A DNA stretch of 64,000 nucleotides from positions 1 through 64,000 of the forward strand of contig OZ287708.1 in NCBI GenBank assembly GCA_965649825.1, in the 5' to 3' direction. Shown one piece after another: positions 43,518-54,131 of the stretch. Source of the stretch: Penicillus capitatus. Taxonomy: Eukaryota > Chlorophyta. The notes below the pieces were generated by a model that saw only the letters and a program-made list of their open reading frames with translations, was not told the DNA's origin and did no database searches. Position 1 is the stretch's first letter. Each line of letters begins with the position of its first letter. Both the position numbers and the translations under genes were made by a program.

Positions 43518-44442
43518 CGCACTCAAACAAACGACGCTTCTTTATGAACGTCAAAGAACGCTGATCCTTTTTGGAAGGACCTGCGAAACCAGATGATGAT
43601 TTTTATTTTTTGTTTTGTAACCGTGGAGAGAAGATGTCTCTTGTGACAAACGATCGTGTCCATGTCGACACGGCGATGAACCTCCATGTAACCTCAAGCA
43701 AACGAAATGTAACAAAGACACTCTTAGCCAACAACAGATCTTGAAAACGCGAATCGTATCTCGCCATCTCCTTCTATGGCAAAGGAAAAAGCGTTCTTTA
43801 CCTCGTTAGCATGAAGTGACCGATGCCAGCTAGAGCATCGCGCGTTGTGTTTGGAGCGATTGTCTAACTGTTAGCTGATCCGAATTCGAAAAGGTACTGA
43901 CTGGAGACAACTTCTCTGTCTGATGCTGCTTCGGAGTCCGTTTCGAGATATTCGCTTGTGCGTGATATGACAGGCAGTGTCTTGACAGACAACACAAGGA
44001 AGTGACGTTTTGCCATCGGAGCTGTACGTAACGATGACTTACTCTGCCTTTTCAAAGACGCAAGCCTACATACACGATGTCCATAACAGTCACTGTCTTT
44101 CATTACTCTCGAGCGATTCAGCTGCTCAAGAGCACAAGCACAACAACCCATCCTTAGTCAGAACACAGCACGCCTGTTTGTTAAACACGCAGAAAAGACA
44201 GAATCGGAAAAGACAGAACACTCCTCAAGGCTTCCAGGATTCAGGTCGAATTCAACCAAGCATGTCTACGCGATTTGGAAGAGATTGTTTCGAGGTGTCG
44301 TGTTCACACATCGACCATTCTCGGAACTCTACAGCTACAAATAACACGGAACTGCAGTTGCCATGCAACAAAGGACGCTTCGCTTGAATCGGTCATCGGA
44401 ATTGAGACTCAGAAAAGGCGTCAGCTGGACATAAGCTTCGGA
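43518..44442. other. Intergenic region between GH17 gene and receptor copy B
   Basis: The two genes converge here. Nothing beyond short frames is seen; this stretch presumably holds both 3' UTRs. Confidence 0.5.
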
Positions 44443-47156
44443 CTAAGCAGACTTCGATTTCTGCGATCTACGAGACGGATCGGCAATCACAGGGATCCTG
44501 CCTTGCGGTTCCAATGAGACACGCGACGTCTCATTTCTTGAGGCCGCTCCGTTGTTGTTCTCTTCGAGCGGCTCTGTCGGTGGACGCTCAGCCTCGCGCC
44601 CGTGTTCATCTATGGTGTTCAGCGGCACGGTTTCTGGGTGCATTTGTGCCGCCTGCAGTGCGGTCTGCAGTTTCTTCTTGCTTCGTAGACGCGACAGGCG
44701 GAACTTCGAAACGCCGATGGCCACCGTCGCGGCCGTGGTGAGCCTGGTCTCGGCGGCGGAGTGATGAAAGGGATGAGAACCGTTTGCGATGTGCTGCAGG
44801 GCAGTCTTCCCTCTCCGATTGACGCCCTGTTTGCTCCGGCGGCGCTGCAAGTGCGGATCCGGGCCGCCGGTCCTGGACCTCTGGCGCAGCGCATCCGCCT
44901 CCGCCTTCATGTCGGCGGTCTCGATCAGCTCGCTCACGAAGCTCAGGAAGAACTCGCGTTCCTCCGACGTCGCCATCGCCAGCCACTGAGCGAGCGGCGC
45001 GTAGTCCCTCCAGTTCACCACGTGCATGAGAGGCAGCGGCTCGACCTTCTTCGAGAGGTAGAAGTTTCGGTAGAGATTCGTGGCGAAGTCGTTGAACGCG
45101 TCCCGACTGTCCTGATCGGCCACGGCGAGGAAATCGACCAGCTGGGGGAACTGGTCGACCAGTCTCCTCCAGAACCTAGCCACGGGATCCGTGGACAGGT
45201 ACGACGTCTCTGAGTTGTCCGCCACGTAGTCCTTGAGCATGTCGGTCAGGCGATCCCAGTCCTTGATGTGTTCCGGATTCCTCTGCAGGCAGCGGTAGAC
45301 GAACCCGGGCCTGAACTTGTCCAGAAGCTCGAAGCTGACGGTCTTGTCCGCGTCCCTCGACCGGACCGTCTCCAGCACGACCTGCGTGACGGCGTTGTTG
45401 ATGACGGTCGAGACCAGCTGCGATCCGATGCCGTCGCCTTCCTTCTTTCCGGCGAAGCACCGATGGCGCTTCTTCAGGGACACGGTGTAGCACTTGTTGG
45501 TGATCTCGGCGGCGAAGATCATGGCGAAGACGACGACCAGCATCAGAGACGTGATCAGGACCAGCCATTCGAGAATCTCCCGGTTCGCATCCGGAAGGTT
45601 CTCGCTGTAGAACATCAGTCCGCCGAACGCCTCGAACAGCAGCGCCACCAGCAGGAAACTGAAGAGGACGTCGAGGTAGGTGTTGACGTAGGGCGCCGTG
45701 TAGATGTGGACCATCAGAGAGGCGTTGATGATCACCGAGATCGCTCCCACCTGGAAGGCGGGATTGTTGACGTAGACCAGCACCAAGACGAAGAGCAGCT
45801 TTCTGAGGATGTCGATGGCCGGAGTGAAGTAGTAATCCAGCTCGTACTTCTCGTAGATGAATCCGTACCTGCGGAGCTGCACGGGATCCACGAAGCCGCC
45901 CTGGGAACGCAGACAGTAGAGCTTCCAGCCGACGAACGCCGGGTAGCCGACGACGAAGACGAGGATGCCCACGATTGCCAGGACGACGGTCTTCATGTGC
46001 TCCTCGTCGCAGACGACGCTCGGATCCGCCCGCAGCACGGAGACGGACGCGACGTTCGTGCACTTGAACACGTCGAAGCAGTACTTGGCGACGGTGATGT
46101 AGGTGGTGTCCACCGATGCCAGCAGCGTCGCGATGGTCGCGTCCCACTTCTGCACGAGCTGCGCGTCGTCCTCGGGGAGGTGCACGAAGAAAGACACCAG
46201 CCGCCTCTTCCGCCCCTCCAGTTTGACCCACCGGTGCTTGTGCAGCACGTAGGCGAGAGCCGATCCCAGATAGCCGCTGCAGCCCATGATCGTCATCAGG
46301 AAGGGAAGCCCCAGCTGCAGCAGGAATCTCTGCCTGAATCCCCACCGAGCGCTGCAGGACGGCTGCATGATGTCCACATCGAAGTCCAGAAGACTGGCCA
46401 GGCCGAACAGCGTGACCACCATGTCCGTCCACTTCAGGTGGATGTCGCCGATGACGTTGGCCAGCTGCGCCCAGTGCAGGACGATCTCGAGCGACGCCAC
46501 GTTTCGCGACACGACGACGTTGATCATGTACCACACCAGCAGCAGGAAGGTGAAGGCGGCTGCAACGCCTGCCGAGTTTCGGCACGGATAGCACTTCTGA
46601 ATGACGCGGAAGTAGCCGTCGGCGCACTCCGAACACAACCTACAGCGCGGATCCGGACGACGGACGGAAACCGTGTGCTGCCCCACCTGCCCATGTGCCC
46701 CTCCTGACAGTCTCTGCCCGGTCCTCCGACGCAGCTGCTGGGAGGATCGCAGCTGTACACTTCGTTTCGCTGGAGATCTCCGGTCCAGTAACCTTCCTGC
46801 GGAACCGGCAGCCGCATTCCGCCTTCGCACGTCGCTCCCTCGGGACACGGCTCGCACGCCGTGCCCGGTTTCGTCTGGCGGTTCACGTAACCCTGCCTGC
46901 ACACACATTCCTCTACGTCCCTGGCTCCGCGGACGGTTGTCGTCGTTCCCTCCGGACAAGGCCTGCACGCCTTCTGCGCCAGCTGATCCGACCACGTCCC
47001 GATCGGGCAGTTGTCGCAGTGATCGGCGTCGACCTGATCCGAAAACTCTCCCCGCGTGCAGGCCTCGCAGGGGTCGAACGGATCCGGGCCGACATACGAG
47101 CCTGGCATGCACTTCTCCCTGTAGCGGTTCCTCGCCGGATAGTTCAGCAACTCGGT

Positions 47157-47161
47157 GGCGT
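47157..47161. repeat. Left target-site duplication of retrotransposon 2 (GGCGT)
   Basis: GGCGT immediately before the LTR's TGTCGCC; repeated at 52800-52804 after the LTR's GCGACA. Copy A has GGCGT once at this place (1828-1832), giving the empty site. Confidence 0.97.
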
Positions 47162-47547
47162 TGTCGCCAAGATCTGGCTTGGCGATGTGACTGCCCAGAG
47201 GGTCACATCGCTTAAAACGGAGAAAAACCCTGGGTCTGTGAACCTTTGTAAGCCTTTTGCGTTCTGCGTTACGTGCGTGTGTAAGCGAAATCCATCCTGG
47301 ATAACGACGAAGCGCAACCGCCTTCGCGTGCAGTTGTTCCTTACCCTCCTTTGTACCAAAACACGCCATATCTGTCGGCGCTAGCGTTCTTCAGACAAGC
47401 GGAACGTGGGAGCTCTGACGTGACCGAGTCCATAGCGCAGGACGGTACCCAAGTCGACGATCGACTGGTCCATCCTGTGGAGGCAGGACCAACCGACGCA
47501 GAAGCCGACGAAGAAGCACCACGAAGGGAATTATCCCAAGAGCGACA
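47162..47547 (+). repeat. 5' LTR of retrotransposon 2
   Basis: 386 bp, TGTCGCC...GCGACA. Opens with two hairpins: GCCAAG/CTTGGC at 47166-47183 and CGATGTGAC/GTCACATCG just after. No clear TATA box. Confidence 0.96.
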
Positions 47548-47549
47548 AG

Positions 47550-47564
47550 TGGTTTCGGAGCGAG
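47550..47564 (+). other. Primer-binding site of retrotransposon 2
   Basis: TGGTTTCGGAGCGAG, two bases after the LTR; identical over 15 nt to that of retrotransposon 1. It lies in the open frame that runs from the LTR into gag (..VVSER..). Confidence 0.82.
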
Positions 47565-47593
47565 GCTACGGCGAAGTAGAAGGGGTAGACAAG

Positions 47594-49411
47594 ATGCAGC
47601 AAAAAGCCTGGCTGTGTCTCTTTGCGTTGTTTTACCTTCTTGTCTCTGCGGCAATAATCGCGGGACACGCGGAGAATTCAACAGAGAAGGAAAGGTCGGA
47701 GAAGGAGCTCCAAGATGAGTTTAAGGAATCAGGGGCAACATTGGCTGACTTGTTACAAAGGATCAAAGCCTTAGAAAAGGAAGCGGCCGAGTTCAGGGCA
47801 GAAGCTCGGAGGGAGAGGGCCGCACGGATACAGCTGAATGAGGAGGTGCAAATACTTAGGAAGGAAAATGAGCGCCTTCGAGATCGGATGGAAGCGGAGA
47901 TTATTAACGAGGTGCTTGAGGAGGGGCAAAAATTACGTTTGGAGGCCACGAGGACATGGTGGGAGTGGCTGACGGGGACGGCTCCCCCGGGCGTGGAGGT
48001 GGAGAGAACGACCACGATCGAGGGTTGCCAAGATTTGAAGTGTTGCTTTGGAATGTGGTGGACGACCGTGGGAGAACTATTCCATCAAACAACGGATCTT
48101 ATTTATCGATTCGTGTGGGATCCATATGGCACTGGAGGCCACTGGGCATCGGGTCTGTTTAGCGCCGGCTTCTGGGGACCGGTGCTCGGAATAACGATCC
48201 TAGTGGTGGTGGTGAATCTCCTACTGCTGGCTGTCTTCCGAGCGGCTGATATATGGAAGGGAATGAAGGGGCTGGCCAGTAGGTTGGGAGGGCTGCCCAT
48301 GTTTAAGCTCGTGGGTATGGCCTTCTCGAAGCTGCGAAGGGGAGAGGGGCCAGAGGGGACCTCCCCTGAACTCCAGGAGATGCGAAGGACCGTAGAAAAG
48401 CTTCAGAAGACCGTGGAGACGAGTCAGCGGAAGGGAAAGGAGCAACGGGAGATGAGGGAGCTCCGTGGGCAGGTGGAGAACCTCATGGCCAAGTGCGAGC
48501 AACAGGCGCCTCCAGGAGAGGATGTGCAGACGAAGACCGTGAGAGAGATGCAGGCATTTTTCCAGCAGCAACTCGATCAGCTACGAAGGGAGTTCATACA
48601 TACGGGGAAGCAACCAGGACCTGCACCGATCCCGGTGGATATGTCTCCCCGTCGGAGGCAGAATCCTGGTTCAATGCCACCAGGGGGGAGGCAACGCTAC
48701 TGTGAGCGCTGCAAGAAATGGCATCCGGGACTTGAGTGCTGGGATTGCACCAAGTGCAGAACGTGTGGTGCAACAGGAATGTGCGAACACCGGGCAAAGA
48801 TCGTGGAGAACAACCGAAGACGATCCCCTACTCCCAGGCCGGAGAGGACGAGAGCTGTGGCGGTATGTGAGCGGGAGGAGTCTGAAGCGATGTGGGATTG
48901 GGACGCGAGGTTAGTGGAGGAGGCATCGCAAACGGGATCTTCAATCTCCTTCTCGACGAAAGGGGAGGGAAGTGGAGAACCGGGCACACAAGAGTCGGTC
49001 GTTGCGGTGGTGGACAAAGAGGCTAAGGGATACCGTCTGCGAGGACACTTGGCTGTGGGAGGAGGGGTAGCTCCTTGCACGTTCCTTATCGACACTGGCT
49101 CGGAAGTGAATTTGCTGAGTGAGAAGACGTGCACGCGCCTAGGAGTGGGTATTCAGTCGGCAGGACCTGACAAGCCAAACTTGGCAGGGGTGTCCGGAGA
49201 GCGGTTAGAGGTGACGGGGCAGGCGATCTTAGAGACTCGGTTTGGTCAAGAGGAGGGGAAGGCGATTCGTTATTGGGTCGCGAAGAACGTAAGAGACATA
49301 ATTGGGATTCCTGGAATAGGGCAGCTGGGGATTTCATTGACGAACCCGGGTCACATGGCAGTGTTTCCCTCGGGGCAGAAACTTTTTTGTCAGGTGGTGC
49401 AAAAAAACTAA
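47594..49411 (+). CDS. gag: Retrotransposon 2 Gag-protease with signal peptide, coiled coil and TM
   Basis: 605 aa from the first ATG (47594); the frame is open from inside the LTR but without an earlier ATG noted. Order: signal peptide (1-24), charged coiled coil (about 30-115), a Trp/Cys-containing juxtamembrane part, a TM helix (about 195-217), a second coiled coil (about 255-300), a Cys-rich zinc-binding region (about 370-398, eight Cys and His), and an aspartic protease with LIDTGSE (498-504). Ends VVQKN-stop on the slippery site. Topology predicts an outside or lumenal coiled coil and an internal nucleocapsid and protease. Layout parallels retrotransposon 1, although the sequences are very different. 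Confidence 0.87.
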   Translation: MQQKAWLCLFALFYLLVSAAIIAGHAENSTEKERSEKELQDEFKESGATLADLLQRIKALEKEAAEFRAEARRERAARIQLNEEVQILRKENERLRDRMEAEIINEVLEEGQKLRLEATRTWWEWLTGTAPPGVEVERTTTIEGCQDLKCCFGMWWTTVGELFHQTTDLIYRFVWDPYGTGGHWASGLFSAGFWGPVLGITILVVVVNLLLLAVFRAADIWKGMKGLASRLGGLPMFKLVGMAFSKLRRGEGPEGTSPELQEMRRTVEKLQKTVETSQRKGKEQREMRELRGQVENLMAKCEQQAPPGEDVQTKTVREMQAFFQQQLDQLRREFIHTGKQPGPAPIPVDMSPRRRQNPGSMPPGGRQRYCERCKKWHPGLECWDCTKCRTCGATGMCEHRAKIVENNRRRSPTPRPERTRAVAVCEREESEAMWDWDARLVEEASQTGSSISFSTKGEGSGEPGTQESVVAVVDKEAKGYRLRGHLAVGGGVAPCTFLIDTGSEVNLLSEKTCTRLGVGIQSAGPDKPNLAGVSGERLEVTGQAILETRFGQEEGKAIRYWVAKNVRDIIGIPGIGQLGISLTNPGHMAVFPSGQKLFCQVVQKN

Positions 49412-49437
49412 AGGGCTCTCCCGCGCAGACGGGAGAG
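49402..49437 (+). promoter_or_regulatory. -1 ribosomal frameshift signal of retrotransposon 2
   Basis: Slippery heptamer A_AAA_AAC (49402-49408) in frame as CAA AAA AAC, directly before TAA. A 7-nt spacer follows, then a perfect 8-bp hairpin: CTCTCCCG (49416-49423), loop CGCAGA, CGGGAGAG (49430-49437). Slipping one base back continues into Pol as LKGSPAQ. This is a textbook arrangement. Confidence 0.93.
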
Positions 49438-52383
49438 GGGGGTGGTACTTTGAAAAGGGATAAAAGAAAACAAAAAGAGGGGGAAATCAGCACGCTCTGT
49501 TGTAAGAGCGTTTCATTAAAGCAACTGTGGGTATATGAGCCGAAGTGGCGCATTTTATGCAGGGGGAACGTGCTGCAACTGCCATTGGGCAAGACCACAT
49601 ACATCCCACCCAGGGAATCAATGCGGGTTTGTTTGCCCTGGGAGGTCAGGGGCGCAGATTTGACCGGTTTTTTCTCTCTACTGCATCGTAAGGAGGTATC
49701 GGTATCAAGCCAGTTTAGCGCAAAGTCGGGACGGATCCATGTGTTGTTGCTTAATTTCGGATCGGAGGTGGCTGTCATAGCTGCCAAAACGTTTGTCCTG
49801 GGTGTGGGGTCGCAAGGGTCGTTCTTTCATGTGTGCACGGCCGATGGGCGAGAACATCAGTTGTCTAATGGTATGGGGGTTGAGTGTGGGGCGAAGGGAT
49901 GGGCGGTTGCGAGCGTTAGCTCGGAGCCAAAATTTTTTGCCCAGTTCCCTCAGTTGTTTTGTGAAGATACGTGTCGGATTCCGGAGCACATGCAAAGGTT
50001 TCGGGTCCGGAAGGACGACATTTCTTGGGTGGGGGACATGATCTATCGGGGGAAGTGTGCGGTCAATGTGGAAAATCTGGTCCCGGCGCGGGCCATAGAT
50101 GAGACGGTTGAATCGATGCTGCGTGATGGCTATGTGGAGGAGGTGGGGGACAGTTCGTCGCTCATGTTGCATCCGTTGATCTTCCTCCCGAAGCCAGACG
50201 GGCGTACGCGCTTAGTCATCGATTTACGACGTATCAATGGTCATACACGACACACGAGGGGGGGACTACCAGCGATACATACTGTGTTTCGCCAAGTGCC
50301 GACCACATGGCGTTTTTTTTGTAAAATTGATATTAAGAATGGTTACCATAGGGTACCAGTGGAACGTTCATTGGGGGATTTATTTGCATTTGGTATACGC
50401 CGCCGTTTCTTTCGATACAAGGTATTGCCTCAGGGATGGGCGGCTAGTCCGCATATTTTCCATGCTGTCATGATGGAAATATGCTCTGGCCATGAGGCAA
50501 TACATTATATTGATGACATAATACTGGGGGCGTCGACCCTAAATGAATTGACTGCGCGGGTTTCTGCTCTGTTAGCCACCCTACAGAAATACGGATTGCA
50601 GATACAGCAGAAGAAGTTTCTTTTTGGAAAGGAATCTGTAGAGTTCTTGGGTTTTGAGCTCCGGAGTGGGGGGCGTGTGAGTGCTGAAAGCTATTTACAG
50701 AAGCGAAGGGAGGCACTGGAAGGTCGAATAGAAACAAAAAGAGACCTGCAGAGTCTGCTGGGGACATTGAACGTCGCTCGGCACTTCGTACCAGGGCTCA
50801 GCCAAAAGACGGCTGGGTTGCAGAAGTTGTTGCTGGCTATGGCGAGCAGTAGCTTGGGGACGGAAGAAAAGGAGCAGGCTCACGAGTTGGCGAAGAAGGC
50901 CTGGGGGGAGGTGTTGGAATCCTGTGTAACAGTGCAGATGGCGATGCCAGAGAAGGCCAGATTTGAGTTGTACACGGATTGGTCAACGGAGGCGATGGGA
51001 TACGTCCTTTTTGCTGAAGGGGAGGACGGGCGTCATATCACAGACATCAACTCCACAAGGGCAGTCGAGCGGACAGCCGTGAGCAGCTTCCTGGGGGAGC
51101 TGCGGGGAATTGTGTGGGCACTGAAGAAGACGCGACATATCGTCTGGACCTCGGCAATCAAGGTCTGCTGTGACAATCAAGGCACAGTAGCTCGCTTGCA
51201 GAAGGGGGATGTCATGGGGGATGATGTTCGATGTTCTCGACTCATGGGATGGCTGTGGGGAAACTTCCCCCAAGTACAGTTTGAGTATGTACCTGGCGCA
51301 ATCAACCAAGTGGCAGATTACCTGAGTCGGAGAAAAGGCCAGCAGAAGGAGGGGAAGGTGGTAGGAGCAGTTATGCTTCAGCAGCGGCCTCTCGTTGACG
51401 TGGTAAGGAGCCGTCTGGAAAAGGCACATCAGGGTCACTGGCACGCAGAAAGGACGTGGCAACATCTGAAACGGGATGGCCCGGTTTGGCCGGGAGCAAG
51501 GAAGGAGGTGTTCCAGTATGTGGAGCAGTGCCCCAATTGCCAACATTTTCGTGGCTTAGAGCACCGGGAACCATGGACGGGGATGGAGATAACTCACCCA
51601 AACGATGTTGTTTTCGGAGATTTTCTGGGGCCTATTACTTTGAGTCGGGGGCGAGGAAAACGAGTCCTTCTGGTGTTGGTCGACGGTTTCAGTCGCATCA
51701 CGCACTTACACGTGGCTAAGACTCCCACGGAAAGAACGGTCCTGCGAGGATTGAAGCGATGGGAACAAGCTTTATCATGGAAACATGGACATATTCGTAT
51801 GTTCATGGCAGATAGAGGAGCGGCATTCATCGGCGGAGGGGTTCGAGCATTCTGTGAGGAGCATGGGATCAAGCAACGGTGGTCGCCAAGTCATGCACCT
51901 TGGTGCAATGGTGCAGCAGAGCGACAGGTGGGAAACGTGAAGACAAGATTGGCCAAGATACTCTGGAAGTCTGCCGAGGACATCTCTATCCATACGTTGG
52001 AGGAGATTTTGAACCAAGGGATTTGCGAGACCACGGGTTTCACACCCATGGAATTGTGCTGGGGAAGACGACGTGACGGCAGCTTGATGACGGACATGGA
52101 GTGGGAGCAGGCCATGCACCTCGCTCAACAGAAAAGAGCGGCTGGGCGACAGAGGGACAGGGAAGCATACCTTCGAAAATTTTCGAGCAAGCCGCCGCTA
52201 CAGACAGGACAATGGGTTCTGGCGTATGAACCTCATAGAAAGCGCCATGCACTCCATTCGCCGTGGACAGGTCCTCACCTAACTGCGGAGCCGCGGGGGT
52301 CGAGATTATGGATGGTGTGGAAAAATGGAAGTTCTCGAAGAGTGGGACCATTTCATGCAGAACATTTGCGGTTATATTGCTAG
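49409..52383 (+). CDS. pol: Retrotransposon 2 Pol (RT-RNase H-integrase)
   Basis: About 990 aa in the -1 frame, made as a Gag-Pol fusion. RT: LPKPDGRTRLVIDLR, motif A KIDIKNGY, LPQGWAASP, motif C YIDDIILG (about 50506-50529), and LGFEL. RNase H: YTDWS, GELRG and CDNQ acidic residues. Integrase: HHCC finger (HQGHWHAERTW...CPNC), then D-D-E core (GDFLGPI, MADRGAAF, NGAAERQV) and a short C-terminal domain ending at TAG 52381-52383, 30 bp before the 3' LTR. Domain order is Ty3/gypsy-like. No stop or frameshift, so Pol appears functional. Confidence 0.95.
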
Positions 52384-52413
52384 GGTGATCGTCAGAGTTG
52401 GCGGGAAGCGTGG

Positions 52414-52799
52414 TGTCGCCAAGATCTGGCTTGGCGATGTGACTGCCCAGAGGGTCACATCGCTTAAAACGGAGAAAAACCCTGGGTCTGTGAACCTTTG
52501 TAAGCCTTTTGCGTTCTGCGTTACGTGCGTGTGTAAGCGAAATCCATCCTGGATAACGACGAAGCGCAACCGCCTTCGCGTGCAGTTGTTCCTTACCCTC
52601 CTTTGTACCAAAACACGCCATATCTGTCGGCGCTAGCGTTCTTCAGACAAGCGGAACGTGGGAGCTCTGACGTGACCGAGTCCATAGCGCAGGACGGTAC
52701 CCAAGTCGACGATCGACTGGTCCATCCTGTGGAGGCAGGACCAACCGACGCAGAAGCCGACGAAGAAGCACCACGAAGGGAATTATCCCAAGAGCGACA
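52414..52799 (+). repeat. 3' LTR of retrotransposon 2
   Basis: 386 bp, identical by eye to 47162-47547, preceded by the purine-rich GGCGGGAAGCGTGG. Confidence 0.96.
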
Positions 52800-52804
52800 G
52801 GCGT
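52800..52804. repeat. Right target-site duplication of retrotransposon 2 (GGCGT)
   Basis: Perfect copy of 47157-47161. Confidence 0.97.
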
Positions 52805-54131
52805 GTCCGACCGGCAAGACGGGAACGATCTTTCGGCACGTCCTCCCGCTATCGTCCTCGGACACGACCACCTGCGTCGTCACCGGATCCAGGAGTACGT
52901 TGCGTCGATACTCGTTGAACTCGACGCCGCCGAAGAAGGTCTCCTCCATCTCCAGGGCGGCCAGAGCGTCGAGCACGCGTTGATATCCGTTGCCGCCCCC
53001 ATCTCCGTCGCACTGGATCGCGCTCTCGTCGTAAAGCAGCGCGTCGACGTCTCCCAGAGTCGCCGAGATATCGCAGTCGACGAAGGCCTCTCGAATGGCC
53101 TGCGTCAGCGTCAGCCCGACAGCAGAGGCTCCGGCCGCCACGTACGTCGGCGTCTGGCCGTCGAACCTCTCCCGGTATCTCTGCGCATAACCCTGCGCCG
53201 AACCGAAGAAGGCGTCCTGGTAGTTCAGTCCGTGGTGCCACTGCGCGGCGCTGAGCAGGTCGTCTGCCACATAGGGCGGCTCGAAGGCGTCCACCCATTC
53301 CTGCTTCGTCGGGCCCACCGTCAGGAAGAAGCCCTTCAGGGGATACCGGATCCGGTGAAAGGCTTCGACCAGAGCCTTGCCGTCGTCCGGAAAGACGCAC
53401 GCCACGACGACTTCGATCTCGTTGTCCCGGACATCTTTGGCGATCTCCAGAGCTGCGTCATCCGTCAGGGTCTGGTTGAAGGCGTACATCACGCGGATGC
53501 CGCTCTCCATCATCCACACGCCGTTCGAGTCACGGTAGAAACCGCTGGCCGCTTCGCACGTCGTGCGCGTGAACGGATCGTCCTGCTGGGAAACGAACAC
53601 CATGGTGCGGACGTCGGCCACTTGCATGGTCCGAATGACCAGCTTCGTGTACTGCAAGTTGGAGACCTGGATGCCGTAGACGGTGCGGTGATTCTGCCGG
53701 TAGAGGTAGTCGGGCCCAACACAGCAGTGGTAGTTCAGGACATCAGCTTCACTGGCCAGACGCATCTGCGTTTCGGCAAAGGCTGGATGGGACCCTCCGA
53801 GGAAGTGCACTCTCTCCTTTCCGATGAGCTTCTGCACTTGTCGCCGATGCAGCTCCGCATCGCTGCGGTCCTCGCGGGCGAGAAAACGGAACTGGAAATG
53901 GAATCCCCCTGTGGCGTTCTTTCCTTTGAGCCAGAATCCGCGGTTGTCGTTTTCCGCGTTGACGGTCTCGAAGTACAGCTGGTAGCCATTCCTCGCCTCG
54001 ACGAAGTCCCTCTTTGCGCCAATCGTGCTGAAGACGCCGCCGAAACGGAAGGCCGAATCGGCTGCGACGCCAATCGCGAACAGGAGACAGAGAAAAAGCT
54101 TCATGCAATAGCGCAGGGACAGGAAACGCAT

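Larger units (their letters stand above)
47162..52799 (+). mobile_element. LTR retrotransposon 2 (complete, recent, membrane-anchored Gag)
   Basis: 5638 bp: LTR (47162-47547), PBS (47550), gag-protease, -1 frameshift, RT-RNase H-integrase, LTR (52414-52799), flanked by GGCGT. LTRs are 386 bp and identical by eye; both frames are free of stops. It is the best candidate in the window for an element that was recently or is still mobile. It lies antisense to receptor copy B. Confidence 0.97.
44443..54131 (-). pseudogene. Receptor-like multi-TM protein, copy B, split by retrotransposon 2
   Basis: Coding pieces: 54131-52800, 47156-46687 and 46639-44443, with an intron at 46640-46686 identical in place to copy A. 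Without the insertion they total 1333 codons in one frame (1332 aa). Order: signal peptide, PBP/ANF-receptor-like domain (about 30-450), TNFR/ephrin-like Cys-rich region (455-600), about nine hydrophobic helices (about 626-975) and a 350-residue basic cytoplasmic tail ending RSQKSKSA. Element 2 sits after residue 444, at the end of the ligand domain. The N-terminal piece reads about 75 residues into the LTR before stopping; the C-terminal piece is in frame with an ATG at 47369 inside the LTR. Copy B lacks copy A's 2-nt deletion. Confidence 0.88.
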
